Positions 1-11,661 of a DNA stretch of 64,000 nucleotides are shown here, in pieces (within the stretch, counting starts at the first letter, position 1; each line of letters begins with the position of its first letter). The notes under the pieces are model-generated. The model did not search any database, had not been told where the DNA came from, and worked only from the letters and a program-made list of their open reading frames with translations. The DNA is from Antitrichia curtipendula. Its lineage: Eukaryota; Streptophyta; Bryopsida; Hypnales; Leucodontaceae. The DNA is taken from positions 14,198,001 to 14,262,000 of the forward strand of contig OX579635.1 of assembly GCA_951230915.1 (NCBI GenBank). Direction: 5' to 3'. The translations under genes and the position numbers were made by a program.

Positions 1-1940
1 TTAGGATGGATTACCTGTTTGTTGCAGTTGTAGATTGCCAACCCAAAATACTCTTTTTTCTTCTAATTTGTAAAATCCACCTCGAAGTCCTACTCCCCCT
101 ATTCCATCACAAATAGAATTTGATTATTCTACACCTCTCTTTGTACCATCAATCCGTCATTACCAGAGGTAAAGATAATTTATTTTCAAAGGACATTGAC
201 ATCACTGACAATGTGAATCCAAAATTCATTGATAGCCATGAGCATGAAGGTGGAGGTAGAGTCTCTAGTTGGGAATAACTTGATGAAGAGGACTTTGATG
301 AAGGCCCCTACTCCTCTCATGAAATTTGAGATCTTGATGATCTCCTTTGGCCTCTGGGCTGTTTGGAGTTGTTACATTGGACGTTATTATTGACATAAAA
401 ACACAAGTTGTTTTATTTGACATCCACAATAATTTGTCCTCTAAAATCATGAAAACATCACATAAAATATGGATTTCTTATAGTGTGAAGAAGGGTGGAG
501 AGAGAAATTGTACATCGAAAGTTGTTAGACAAGGGCAATCTTATTCATGAGCCCTTAGCCTCTATTGATAGAGTAATGAGGGCGCCTTCACCAACTTGGG
601 AGGACTTGGATGGAAATGAGGTTGACGACGACAAGAACGTAGAATTAACCAAGATGCATATATGCAAGGACGAGATTGGGAGTGCCCACAAGAACGTCTT
701 CAATGGAAGCTCTCTAGTAGCCCTTCTACAATATGTAAGTGTTGCAAAAAGTATTTGGTGGGTCATTTTGTGGATTTGGGATTGGAATTGGAGACAAAGA
801 ACTATTTTTCTTTAGTTTTAAGAAGTGGCCATGTATTTCTTCAATTCTCTAACAATTCTTTAGCAATATAATTAGGATAATAATTGCTGACAACTTTATC
901 AAAAGTAGATGATATATATGAAAAAATAAATGATATATAGCGATGCCATGCAATGGTGTTGAATACAAGATACAACTTGAATTACCATTGTTTAACTTGG
1001 GGGGACAAAATGAATTTTGGTCTATTTCATGTGAGTACAGCTTTTGAGAAATATTTCATAAACTTCTCAAAAAATGTGAAGAAGTTATTAGCTTTTGAAG
1101 ATAAAAACAATTATTTCAATCAATGCTCGGTAGCAGGTATTTACTACAATAAGTACCAATTGGAATGTTGTAGGCAAGGAATTTTTTTTGAAAAAATTGC
1201 ATTTAGAATTATAGGAAATTGATTTTCATAATTTATATTGCTATCAACTTAGAAAACTTTGATTCATTCCAATTGGATATTTGATATAAAAGTGATGGAG
1301 CATCTTGCTTTGCAAGCAACGACAATATCTTCATGGGAAAAAAAAATTTAGGATTTGTTTTGAAGTTACTTTTCCACCGTTTATGAGAATAATAATATCT
1401 AAAGCGTTAATTTCCAATACTACACCAACTTCACCATGGAAATTAGTATGTTTTAGTCCACCTTTGATGTATCTAGAATTGCATTTTTTTGACTACCTTT
1501 AGAATTGTCTTGTATTTACTTTTATCAAATAATTTGTATAGAGAATGAAAACCAAGAGTTTAGTTTTTTTTCATCTAAAAAGAGTGAAAATTTTATAATA
1601 AAAAATATAAGCAATGGTAAAATTTTATGTTCAAAGGATTTGAAGTGTCATAAACTAGTTTGCCTTTATACTGGAGAAGTATTTTTTTTTAAACCTTCAA
1701 CACATGGATTTTGCAATGTTTGTGGTCAAAGTTCTAGAAATTTCTCCTCAATGATTTCATGGTCTTGTTTTGTAAAATCTTACAATTTGGTACTTAAAAA
1801 AAAAACTCTTTCTTTCTTTTTTCATTAGAAATGGTAGTGTCAAGTACATTTTTATAAATGAAAATGCCTTTGGACTTCAGGGCCTAAGAAAGTTAAGAGG
1901 ACATATCTTGATAGTTTTGATACATACAAATTTCAAATAT
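1..1940. other. AT-rich stretch without recognisable gene, probably 5' flank of the piggyBac relic
   Basis: I see no recognisable gene. Short open frames occur at 495-815 and 1505-1828 (+), rich in Lys, Phe and Asn, with no domain I know. A segment at 1263-1300 resembles an internal phrase shared by the TTAA elements further on (a 'gattcattcca...ttgga' core), so part of this stretch is probably old repeat DNA. Confidence 0.4.
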
Positions 1941-3596
1941 GTAAATGAAAGCGAGAGTGAGTTGGACATTGAGTATCCCAAGTTGGACATTGAATATCCC
2001 GATTTAGATTTTGGTGAAGAGAAAAAAGAGGATGTGCACGATGATGGCTATGATGAGGATGTGAATAACATTAAATATATATAGAGAGAGATTGTACTTG
2101 GCATCAAAATTTCATTACTTATGAATTTAAGTTTGAGGAATATCTTGGTCAATCTGGGTCCAATTTTCCTAGAAATGAGGTCCCTAATTTTTCGATTTAT
2201 TCAAGATGTTTTGACCATTATGGATTTTACGGGACATTGTTGTTGAGACAAATCGATATGCAATGGCATTGGATGAGCATGGGAGAACATATGGAGGGCT
2301 AAATTAGAATAAACTTATCGTATTGGAATTAAATTTTTACGGCCATCGTATTGTACATGGGCACGAGGCACCAACCCAATGTGAAGTCTTAGTGGCATAA
2401 AGAGGGCTCAACTTTTCATTGTCCAACTATCCCTAATTTGATGTCACGGAAAAGGTTAGAATTGCTCACAAAATGTTTATATATACCAAATTCATCAACA
2501 TATGAAAGTGATAAGAAAATGGCGGCAAGTTAGGTGGTTGTTGAATGCAATAAGCAGGGTTGACAAATTTCAACGTCTAGCTCAAAATCGCGTCCGAAAA
2601 TCGGACATCCGGACACAACGGACCTTAGCGTTTGACGTCTAAATGGCTAGTCAACCGGACGGGTGGATGGCTTGGCGACAAATGCACGGGCCTGGTGGAC
2701 GCTGAAGTCCGCTTGTCACGGGAGGTTTGGATGTCCGGACAACCCTGACAATAAGAGAGAAGTGCTGGAACCATTAGATGAGATTTGGGGGGCTAAGAGG
2801 GTTGTTTCAAGATCATTCCCCGCCATGTTCCTCTAGTAGTTAAAGAACGATGTTGTCCAAAAAAAGATTGAAAAAAAATCTTTAAATGAAAAAAATATGA
2901 AAAAAAATGTTTATTTTATTTTTTGAAAAAATAAATACTTTTATATGACATGGCAGTCTATGTGCTACAATAAGCAGTTGTTGCAATGCGATTCCAGGGG
3001 ATGGAAACCCTGGAGAACTCGCAGCCCTCCCTAGGGGCTGAAAATCATCAAATGGCATGGAATGTAAGAATGTTGGTAAATTTTCCACAATTGTCAAAAT
3101 GTTGATCTGATATAAGGGAACTTACTGCCCCGCTAGGCAGTTTATGTCCCAGAAGCCACAGAAGTGGGACTTGAAGGTCTAGTGTTTAGCAGATTTGTAA
3201 TCAAAATTTGTTTTGAATTTTGAAGTGTATTGTGAAAAAAGCCTTGTGGTGGAGGAAGACATGCAACGATCGGAGGGACATGGTGAAGCACAATTAGCCC
3301 ATAATGTTGTATTGTGATTGCTTGCACTAATTGAAGGTACATGGCATGTAATTGTCATGGATAATTTTTTTTCTAGCATTCCCTTATTCAAAGATCTATT
3401 GGATAAACAAATATGCAACCGGCACAATGAGGGAAAATCGGATGGGTCTTCTGCAATTTTTCAGGAACACAAAAGATTTCAATAGAAATGAGCAAAGCAC
3501 ACTAGATTGGCGCATGCATGACTCGAGGCAAATGAATAGCATTACATAGAAAGATAAGAAAATGGTTCTTCTCATTGCCAAAATTTCCAACTCAAA
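1941..3596 (+). pseudogene. piggyBac-type transposase pseudogene (DDE_Tnp_1_7 family)
   Basis: Fragments in the three forward frames line up in order with piggyBac transposase. They are: an acidic leader (about 1941-2081) with a tandem LDIEYP repeat; a block with ETNRYA (about 2236-2300); PNLMSRKR (about 2430-2460); WLLNAI (about 2535); GKFSTIVKMLI then YKGTYCPARQF (3075-3160); MDNFFSSIPLF (3357-3390); YATGTMRENRMG and LDWRMH (3412-3520); and KDKKMVLLIA (3550-3580). Of the catalytic acids, the second (codon 3360-3362) and the third (3553-3555) look intact, but the first, expected in an IDE-like motif, reads Val at 3093-3095. Several stops, a frameshift near 3405-3415, a MITE at 2555-2747 and about 280 bp of foreign-looking DNA at 2775-3055 make it inactive. 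Family assignment rests on motif order and spacing; I have not aligned it by software. Confidence 0.85.
2555..2747. mobile_element. hAT-type MITE inserted in the piggyBac pseudogene
   Basis: A 193-bp GC-richer insert with short terminal inverted repeats CAGGGTTG and CAACCCTG. It is flanked by near-identical 8-bp direct repeats, gcaataag (2547-2554) and acaataag (2748-2755), the size expected for hAT target-site duplication. The transposase similarity (WLLNAI, then REKCW) reads across the junction if the insert and one repeat are ignored, so the insertion post-dates the transposase gene. CAGGG-type ends also fit hAT. It has no coding capacity. Confidence 0.8.
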
Positions 3597-4018
3597 TAAA
3601 ATATGAAATGATTTCTAGAAGAGGTTGAAAATGAACTAAAATGGCATGTTTTTCAACTCAAATAATTATGGAGAACACATTTAGATGACCACTGAATCAA
3701 TATTCAACTAAAAATGAGCTTTCAATAGTGACTTATTTTTAGGAATTTTTTGTTCATTTTTTAGATAATTTTTTCTTATATAATATAGGGGTGTGAAAGT
3801 TATTTTTCAGTTCTACATTGTATCTTTTTACTTCAAAGATTTGTAACTAATTATTATTAACAAATAAAAATATTAATAATTCAAAACATAAACTTTCAAA
3901 GTAGAAAAATCTATTCATATTATTTTTATTTATTTATATTTAAAATTCAAAAAGTATATAGGGGATCCAAAATTTTGTTTGCACGTGGTTTCTAATGGAT
4001 ATCTAAGTGACCCCCCTG
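3574..4018. repeat. Direct repeat, copy 1 (3' end of the piggyBac element)
   Basis: About 445 bp repeated in the same orientation at 4742-5186. It starts inside the last recognisable transposase codons (attgccaaaat) and runs through AT-rich DNA to a gtgacc-ccc end. Because this copy is continuous with the pseudogene, it is probably the 3' portion of the piggyBac element itself. An LTR pair was considered, but the two copies do not frame a complete retroelement. Confidence 0.65.
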
Positions 4019-4741
4019 AGTTTGTGTGGTTGTCTATCTGGTTAATAAGTCCATTTGTTCATTGGCTAAAAATTTGGAGTTGAAATAGTTTCTAGCATTG
4101 AAACTTGAAAAGGGACATTCTAAGCTTCATCCAAAGAAAATTTTGATAATTCTTGGTGCATCATTGAAGCCATTATGTGTCTGATCCGTAATCTTTTGCA
4201 AATGCAAAATTTTGGCAACTTTAGTTTCAGCCAAAGATATTCTAGGATCAAGATTCAAGGTAAGAATCTCAAGTGCCTTAAACATAAGGCCTTTGAAATG
4301 CTCTTGAATAGAAGCTCTTCTTTTTAAAGATGAAAAAATGTCTTCTTCAAATCGGCAATTGGCAAAACGAGCACATAGCAATGTACCAATTGATGGGTTG
4401 ATGAAACGAATAATACTTGGAGAATCAAATCCAATATAGATGCCTTCTTGTCGATGAGCTCTAATAGTGTGGCGTTGAGGTTCTCAGATTAGAACCCATA
4501 CATAGCAATCAAAGACTTTTAGGTGAAATATATTGGAAACAAGATCCAATTTTTTTTTGTGAAGAAGCAATCTCCAAAGATGAAGGATAAAATCAAATGA
4601 AAATTCTCGGGAAGGTCACTGAGTGTATCTATAGTATACCACATGCGGCTAAATGATCTTGTGCCCTCCTATTTACTTTTTAATAAACTATATTTTTAGC
4701 CTACAATTTTGAGCATTGTTTAATCAAGACTATAAGATTCT

Positions 4742-5186
4742 ATTGCCAAAATCTTCAATACAAATAATATATGAAATGATTTCTAGAGAAGGTTGAAAAA
4801 TGAACTAAAATGACATGTTTTTCAACTCAAGTATTTATAGAGAATACATTTAGACAACCATTGCATCAATATTCAAGAAATATAAACTTTCAATACAAAC
4901 TCATTTTTGAGAATTCTTTTTGTATTTTTTAAACAATTTTTTCTTATTTAATATAGAGGTGTGAAAGTTATTTTCAGCTTTACGGTATATCTTTTTACTT
5001 CAAAAATTTGTATCTAATTATAATTTATGTATAAAATTATCAATAATTCATAACGTAAACTTTCAAAGTAGGGAAATCTACTTATATTTTTCTTTTTCTT
5101 TTTCTTTAAATTTGAAAACATAAATAGAGGGTCCAAAATCCTCATTGCATGTGGGTTGTATAAATGCATAGAGTGACCTCCCCGGG
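4742..5186. repeat. Direct repeat, copy 2, inserted in the Copia integrase region
   Basis: Same sequence family and orientation as 3574-4018, ending in gtgacctcccc. It separates two Copia integrase fragments (VLHAA side near 5190; CARFAN side below 4560), so it behaves as a later insertion, perhaps a non-autonomous derivative made of the piggyBac 3' region. Clear terminal repeats or target duplication were not visible. Confidence 0.55.
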
Positions 5187-5766
5187 TGAAAATTGCAGCA
5201 TGTAAAACTACATGTCTCCACATAGATGTAGACAAATTTGAGTAAAGAAGTAGTGGTCTTGTAATAAGTTGGATCCATTTAATAAATTATTCTGCCAGTC
5301 CGTTTTGAACATGTTCATATAGAACTGAGTAGATTAAATCAATGCCCGTAGCAATACAATAATCTTCAATAGATCTTGATCAAAAATTTTGAGCATTATC
5401 CATACATAGTGTTTTGATTGGATAATCTGGAAAATGAGCCTTGAAACGAATCACTATTAAAAGTAAATTGACAAATGCCAAATATCTCGTTGATAGTAGG
5501 AAGACATGTGATTATTTGCTTGATGCATCAACCAAACCAAAAAAATATTAGAATGGTCCAGACATGGGGTTAATTGGACTACAAATATCACCATGTAGCC
5601 TTGAAAGCATAGATGATAATTTGTGAGGAAGCTTCCGTAAGGATGGTTGAGCAATTAATTTGCTTGGCATGCATGCTTGGCATAATGCCATTGAATTGAC
5701 ATTTCTTGGTTGTAAATTATGTCCAACAATACATGAAATATTTTTTCAAAATAAAATAGAGCCTAG

Positions 5767-6015
5767 CATTACAAAAAATATGAGGCCTCAACAAGGCCGT
5801 GAGTGCTGATTTTCGGGACCCGCGGGTGATATTACGGAAAAAAAAATTAAAAAGTGACGTCACGCTGATGTGGCGCTGACGTCAGCGCTGGCGTGGAACT
5901 TCGACCACGTCAGAATTTCAGTTTCTGAATTTTTTTTTTTGGAAAAAAACTCCGTAGTATCACTACGGGGGTCCAAGCTTAACGGCCTTCCGGAGGCCTC
6001 ATATTTTTTGTAATG
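5767..6015. mobile_element. 249-bp MITE with perfect 23-bp terminal inverted repeats
   Basis: The ends 5767-5789 and 5993-6015 are exact reverse complements (cattacaaaaaatatgagg...). The inside is GC-richer than its surroundings and holds an acccgcgggt palindrome and TGACGTCA-type palindromes (one within gctgacgtcagc). It splits the Copia pol remnant. I see no clear target-site duplication, so the superfamily is undecided. No coding capacity. Confidence 0.85.
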
Positions 6016-7147
6016 ATAGTCCAATTTTCCATACCAAAGTGAAACTTTATTAACTTTACAAGATAAAGCTAAGCTAGATACAATTGGTGGTTGGATCACA
6101 ATTTGATACAAGCCACTTGCCGGAGCAAAGGTTGGTTCTACCCTTTTATTATTTTATACAAAAACCAGAGATTCTTGCCTATTTAGAATTTTAGTCAAGA
6201 GATGAAAATCATTAGTATGAACATCTCGATAGCAGATCGGGATCCAAGGCGAAGAGGGAGAAAACTTAGCATACATGCAGATAATGATGGTGCCCTTAGG
6301 CAATATCACCTTTGTTGGTCCTTCCTGGAAACAAAACACATTTGATCCAACCATAGTCATCAAATTTTTGGTTTGCCAAATTGAAAGATTATTTTCATCA
6401 AAAGACTTTTTATCCCTCGATATTGTATGTGTATTTGTAGAGTCAAAGAACACATTACAAGATTCACCAGTGGAAGTAACTTCAACAACATGAGTTTGAA
6501 AGTCTTCAAATCCAAATGGATCTATAGATGCATCCATAGTGTGGGCTTCTCGAGTTTGAGCTCAGAGTTTCTTGTTTTCTTGGAACATCTTAACAAAATA
6601 CTCGGATGTCTGACAAACATTTATCAAATGGTCCACTTTGTCACATTTGTAGCAAGAATGAGTTTCTGACGAACGCTTATCATGATTGTTAATAGAAGAA
6701 GTGATATTTTTTTTGCACTTGTTGATTATCACAGTTGTGACTACTATGATGTTTATAGCATTTTTTTTATGTTTATGTGCTTTTGGTTTAACATTAAAAA
6801 ACTTGACAATATGGGATTCTGGAACCGTAGTTCCAACTGAACGGCCCTTTGCATTACGTAAAAGGAGTTTCTTTTTTTTTCCAGCAAGAAGTAACAGAGA
6901 CATGAAATCTAAGTGGTTCCCAAAATTTATATTTATGTACTATTGTGCAAATACAGTAGAGACTGGTGGAAATGTTGAGAGAGTTTTCTTAATCATTTCC
7001 TCCTTGGTAATGGTTTGACTACACAACCTTAATTGTGATATTATACGGTATAGTTCATTTTTGAAAGAGACAAGTGTTGGAAAATGTAACACTTGTAAAT
7101 GACTCCCATTATGTAGGGCTTTAGGAAGGAAGATGTTTTTCTGGTGA

Positions 7148-8066
7148 TTAACCCCTAAAACCCCATTTGTCCCCTCGGGGGACAATTTGGGTCCGGGTAG
7201 GTTCCTGTGACCTCAATTTGTAGAGAATTTTTTTGGGATTTTTTGAGGTTGTGTAGTTTTGCAAGAGCTTTGTGGATATATAATTTTTATTTCAATAGGT
7301 GCCTGAGAGAAAAAGTTATGCCAAAAATAGAGTTTGGCGGGCAGCACAAAAAACACAGAAAGTCAAAATAAATTTCTTAAATAGTTTTTTCAAAATCTTT
7401 GTCTTTTTGTCTACATTTGAAGCTTTTATTCATTCTATTTGGACTAATAATGAAAAAGTTATGGACAATCTTAGTTTTTCGGGCAATCGAAGCATCTTCT
7501 TGAAAAAATAACTTTTAGGATTCATTTTTTAATGCAATTTTTACAATTTTCAGAATTTTTTTTAGACAAGGTTGAATTTGCTTTCTAGAACAATCTCACC
7601 GTTGGGATTATGGTATTTCAATTTTGTCTTAGAGCTATTAATGATTTAGTTAGTCCTTCAATCTTGAACCTAAATCTAATGAACAATTTTTTAATGAGTA
7701 AAAATTTAGTGTTTTTTTCTTGAATTTTTTTCCTTAGATTCTCAACTGAAGTATTCAACATATAAACTTAGAAAATCAAAATCAACAATACAAAAAATTT
7801 AAGTTAAATAGGTTCAAAGCCCAAAAATCTAGTCAAGCAAGGTGCAAAAAATCTTGTTTTCTTCACTTTGAATGCAAATATCTTGCAATCTATTTGTTCA
7901 AAGTTTCTGAAATTTCTTACACACATTCTCATACTAGTCTAGTATAAGATCCTACGGTTAGATATGCACAAAAAAACAATTTATATATTTTTTTGCTCTT
8001 TGCAATAGAAGTGGCAATTTTGAGTGTGTTTTGATGGAGAAAAGGCCTCGGGGTTTTAGGGGTTAA
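7148..8066. mobile_element. TTAA-flanked MITE, copy A (piggyBac-like)
   Basis: 919 bp, bounded by TTAA at 7148-7151 and 8063-8066. The 17-bp ends TTAACCCCTAAAACCCC and its complement match perfectly. The insert sits in Copia gag: reading the minus strand with only one TTAA gives a continuous gag frame (CF then NHQKNIFLPK), so TTAA is the duplicated target. Internal sequence closely resembles the copy at 57140-58009. No coding capacity seen. Confidence 0.85.
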
Positions 8067-8408
8067 AGCAAGATTTGAGCTTATGCTAAAGCTCATTTGA
8101 ATTTCAAGTTCCAAATACTAGTGCTGCAAAGATGGAACAAGATAGCGACAGAGCAAAAACAAAGTTTTCTAAGAGATAGAGGTGGAAATAATTTCATTTA
8201 CAATAGAAATATGGTCAAAAGGAATACAAGTTGATAACTGTTCCGCAAATATATATGCTTCTGCAGTTTTCGTCCATAATAAGTAATTGGCACCAACAAC
8301 TTCTAATTGTGGAAAGAGAAGAGGGTGAAGTCTTGGTGGCTCAATAGTAGTAGTAGTAGCCACCGGAATTATTGTAGAAGTAGCAATAGAAGATGTCGGA
8401 GTACTCAT

Positions 8409-10434
8409 TACAAAGAAAGATTTATAAAGAGAATTTTGAAATTAGGATTTTGAATTAAATGAAAGATAAGGATGGAGATGGAGATAAAGAAAGAATAAAA
8501 TATAAAATAAAATAAAAATAGGTAAAAAAAAAAAAGATAAAAAAAAGATAAAGATAAAGAATGTATAAGGATAAAAAATAAAAAAATTATTACAACAAAG
8601 AAAAACTAAAATTTAAATTTAAAAATAGTTTAGGATTTGGAAAGACAACAAAGAAGAAAGTGGAGGGTTGAAGGAAGGAGATGGAGAAGCAAAGGGAATA
8701 GCTTGAGGCGGAAAGGAAGTAGATGGAGAGGCGGAGGGTCGAAGGTAGACAAGGAAGCTAAGAAGACAAAGCAAAGAGTTGGCTTGAGAGCGGAGAAGAA
8801 TGGAGAGTGAAGGGGGGAGAGGAGATAGAGCGGAAGGGGAGGGGAGTTGAGGGCGTGTGAGAAGTGGGGTCATGTAACATGAGCACAAAGCAGCAGGAGA
8901 GGCGAAACAATGCAGAGAGATAAGAAGGTGCAAAAAAAAAAATTCTTTGAAAAAATTCTAAATCGGAGTACAAAAATTTATGAAACTTAAAACAAATGTA
9001 GAAGAGCATGCTAATAATGTATTGTACAATAGAAAACTAACAAACCACAAAAGGTAACAAACAACCAAAGTATGCAAGAATAAATCAAGTATGCATTTGA
9101 AGAAGAGTATAAGTATAAACAAGGAGGGAGAAGATGAATAGTTCTCCTCTACTATTGGTTCAAAGGATTTCTATCTAATCCCTAGTTGACTATTCAACCA
9201 TGATGAGTTGGAGAGTATTTTAAGGCAATAATATATTTCTTAATAATTTCAAAGCCATTACGTAGACACAATAAGTCAATTGATTGATATTTCATTTCAC
9301 CAATGAGTTTGTATTCTAGTTTTGAATCACTTTATAGATTCATTCTAGTAGGTTTAGAAATCAAATTCCACTTCCAAATGTGTTGCTAGGAAATTTTTAG
9401 CACCCTTTTTCAACATTAGAACATTATCTTGCAATCTATGTGGCTAAATGTCTCTAAATTTGATTCACGTCATTTACAACAGATACACTACAAAATTGTA
9501 TGGTTGAAATCTCTATACCTTAGTGACACTTTGGACTATATCACTTCAAAAGAAAAGATGCTTTTAAATCCAAAAAAGCCTTAGACCTTCAGAGGTTAAA
9601 GACCAATGGATATTCTAGGTTTCCAAAATTGTGAAGATATACTATAAAATGCAACGGCTTAAAAGAATAATTTAATGATGACTTTCAAATAATAGTTGTT
9701 AAGTATGATCTATAGATCATATGCATGTTATGAGATCAACTAGTTTAAAATTTAAAAAATCATATTTTTCAATAAAATTTGAAGCCAAAAATTGAAACTT
9801 CCCTTTGAAATTGATTGTAGATTGAATAGCTGTGATTTTTGCCAAAAAAATTCTTTTAAGTTCAAAATGTTAAATTCTAATCATAGTGATTTTTGAACAT
9901 TTTTATTTTTATTCAAGTTATTTTTAAAGGGATATTATTTTTGAGGCCAAACCTACCAATATCCTTTAAATCATAAGATATTTGTTTTGTTTTGTTTGAT
10001 ACATTCAGATTTGGGTAAAAGCATGCTACGGCCTACCACTTTTGTGTCACGATGTCACATTGGAGGAACTAATTTATTTTAAGTATACATAAATGAGGAG
10101 AATTATATGCATAAATTTGGTGTGATGATTGACATTACGAATGTATTCTAAGATCCAAGCGCATTTTTCAATTTGTACTCAATATCTAGTTTTATTCATT
10201 GATAAATGTGATTGAAGATCAATTAGACAAAATAAACAATTCAATAAGTTGTATTGCAATTTACTACCAAGGGTTATGGTAGAAAAAGATAATCAAGATT
10301 ATTACAACCACCAATCACAACTTTTTGTTATTTTCCTAATAACATAATCCTATCCCTCATGTGCATTCACAAAGGAGGGAAATCATAACCTTTAATAATA
10401 AATGACACTAAGGACATTTTTCAGCCGATGAATT
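8409..10434. other. AT-rich intergenic stretch
   Basis: The first 600 bp, next to the Copia gag start, are purine-rich on the plus strand (runs of gaaag and gataaaga) and may include the element's leader. From about 9590 to 9960 the sequence, read in reverse, matches a repeat also present at 46080-46515 and 54290-54690, with a shared 'gatctatagatcatat' core. I see no gene. Confidence 0.45.
9590..9960 (-). repeat. Dispersed repeat with 'tctatagatca' core, copy 1
   Basis: Reverse-oriented relative of segments at 46080-46515 and 54290-54690. Shared landmarks are the gatctatagatcat core, an 'atttccaaaattgt' phrase near the end and an outer end containing a TTAA-like border. It may be a diverged branch of the TTAA family. 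Confidence 0.5.
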
Positions 10435-11078
10435 ATAACCCCTAAATGCCCAAGGCTTGTTTGAGCTGCTTGGAATTTGCTCTAAATTGAACAAAATGCC
10501 AACATTTTGATAAGTTGTATCAATTTTTTTTGAATTTTAACCGTACAAATTCAAACTAGACATGTTAGAGATCTCATAGGAAAAGAAAACACAACAATAT
10601 CACTTATGGAGTGAAAGATTATAATGTTTGACCATGAGGGTGTTAAAACTGCACAAATCTTTCAATCCTTTTTTCACAAGTCAAATCTAAAAAATTGGTG
10701 ACCAAAAAAATATGATGTTAAAGGGCCTAACATGTATAACCCCAATCAATTTATGGCTTTTTAAAATCTACTCTATAACTTTTTTAAATGAATTTGGAAT
10801 GTGATTTTTTCACTAAGATCTAGTGTATTTGAGGCTCATTTCCAAGAGCTCTCAACACTACGGGAAGTCAAGATTGCAATGGGTACCCCTGCACAAAATC
10901 TTGAGTAGAAAAATCACTATCATTTATTTTCAAGATCGGATTTTTAATGCTAAAACTAGACATCAAAAAGAACTTTCCAAAAATATAAACTAATAAAAAT
11001 AGCAACTTGGTTAGATTTTATTTCAATTCAAAGTTGTACAAATACCAAATTTGGGTGCCTCGGGCATTTAAGGGATAA
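10435..11078. mobile_element. TTAA-family MITE, copy G (degenerate borders)
   Basis: Inverted ends CCCCTAAATGCCC (10439-10451) and GGGCATTTAAGGG (11062-11074), with ATAA in place of TTAA on both sides. About 640 bp, AT-rich, no coding capacity. The ends are those of the CCCCTAAATGCCC subgroup, like the copies at 28198 and 35642. Confidence 0.65.
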
Positions 11079-11210
11079 AGAATCTCTCCACACAACTATT
11101 CATCCTCCAAACTTTGTGTGAAAAGAAAAGGTCTTCTACAATAGTTTGACTTCCAATTAGTGCTTTTACATTTTTTTAAGCCAACAATTCATACAATACC
11201 AAACCAAAAT

Positions 11211-11661
11211 ACACTAAAGATGATATTTAGTGTCTTGTACACTAAATACGAAGGCATACACTAAAAGCCAATTACCCTATGAAAGTAAGTAACATTAAAT
11301 GTCAATTCAAACACTAAATGCGAACCAGAGTTGTCATATCAGACGGAATATCACTGTTCACGGACAGAATCGGACCGATTAGGGCTAGGCGGCTGCAAAC
11401 TTCAGAGCTTTGTAACTTTTGCAAAAATTCTTCAAATCAAGAAAATGAGATGTTTTTCGGCATCCACAGTTTTTGTAGATGTCGAAAAACATCTCATTTT
11501 CCTTATTTGAAGAATTTTTGCAAAAGTTACAAGGCTCTGAAGTTTGCAGCCGGCACATTCAAGTCTAACACTAATTGTGGACAAGTTCAGATTTAGTGTT
11601 GTAGCTAGTAGGGGAGTAAAAACACTAAATGTCATTCAACACTAAATATCATCTTTAGTGT
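11211..11661. mobile_element. 451-bp MITE with internal foldback
   Basis: The outer 23 bp (11211-11233 and 11639-11661) are perfect inverted repeats (acactaaagatgatattt...). Inside lies a second, near-perfect inverted repeat: arms of about 75 bp at roughly 11390-11464 and 11479-11552 around a short loop. The element is flanked by TA on both sides, which suits a Tc1/mariner-like origin, while the CACTA...TAGTG ends suit the CACTA group; the flanks do not give a clean 3-bp duplication. Several extra 'cactaaat' motifs are scattered within. Confidence 0.8.

Larger units (their letters stand above)
4127..8408 (-). mobile_element. Decayed Ty1/Copia retrotransposon, gag to integrase, broken by three insertions
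   Basis: Read on the minus strand, the gag start lies at 8408 (Pro/Thr-rich leader, then an FPQLEVVGANYLLW-like UBN2 gag motif). After an insert the gag resumes at 7147 (NHQKNIFLPKAL, then SQLRLCSQTI). A CCHC zinc knuckle of form CX2CX4HX4C is at about 6654-6613. Polyprotein sequence continues to 6154. Integrase blocks with a GDICSPINP-like motif lie near 5640-5560 and with VLHAA near 5200; a late integrase stretch (CARFANCRFEEDIF) is at 4381-4330. Reverse transcriptase and RNase H are absent, so the 3' half is lost. Stops and frameshifts are frequent. The insertions are 8066-7148, 6015-5767 and about 5186-4742. I could not find paired LTRs. Confidence 0.8.

Noticed and set aside
3574..5186. 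Direct repeats read as LTRs of one retrotransposon
   Set aside because: Only part of a Copia integrase lies between them, Copia sequence continues beyond copy 2, and copy 1 is continuous with the piggyBac relic.
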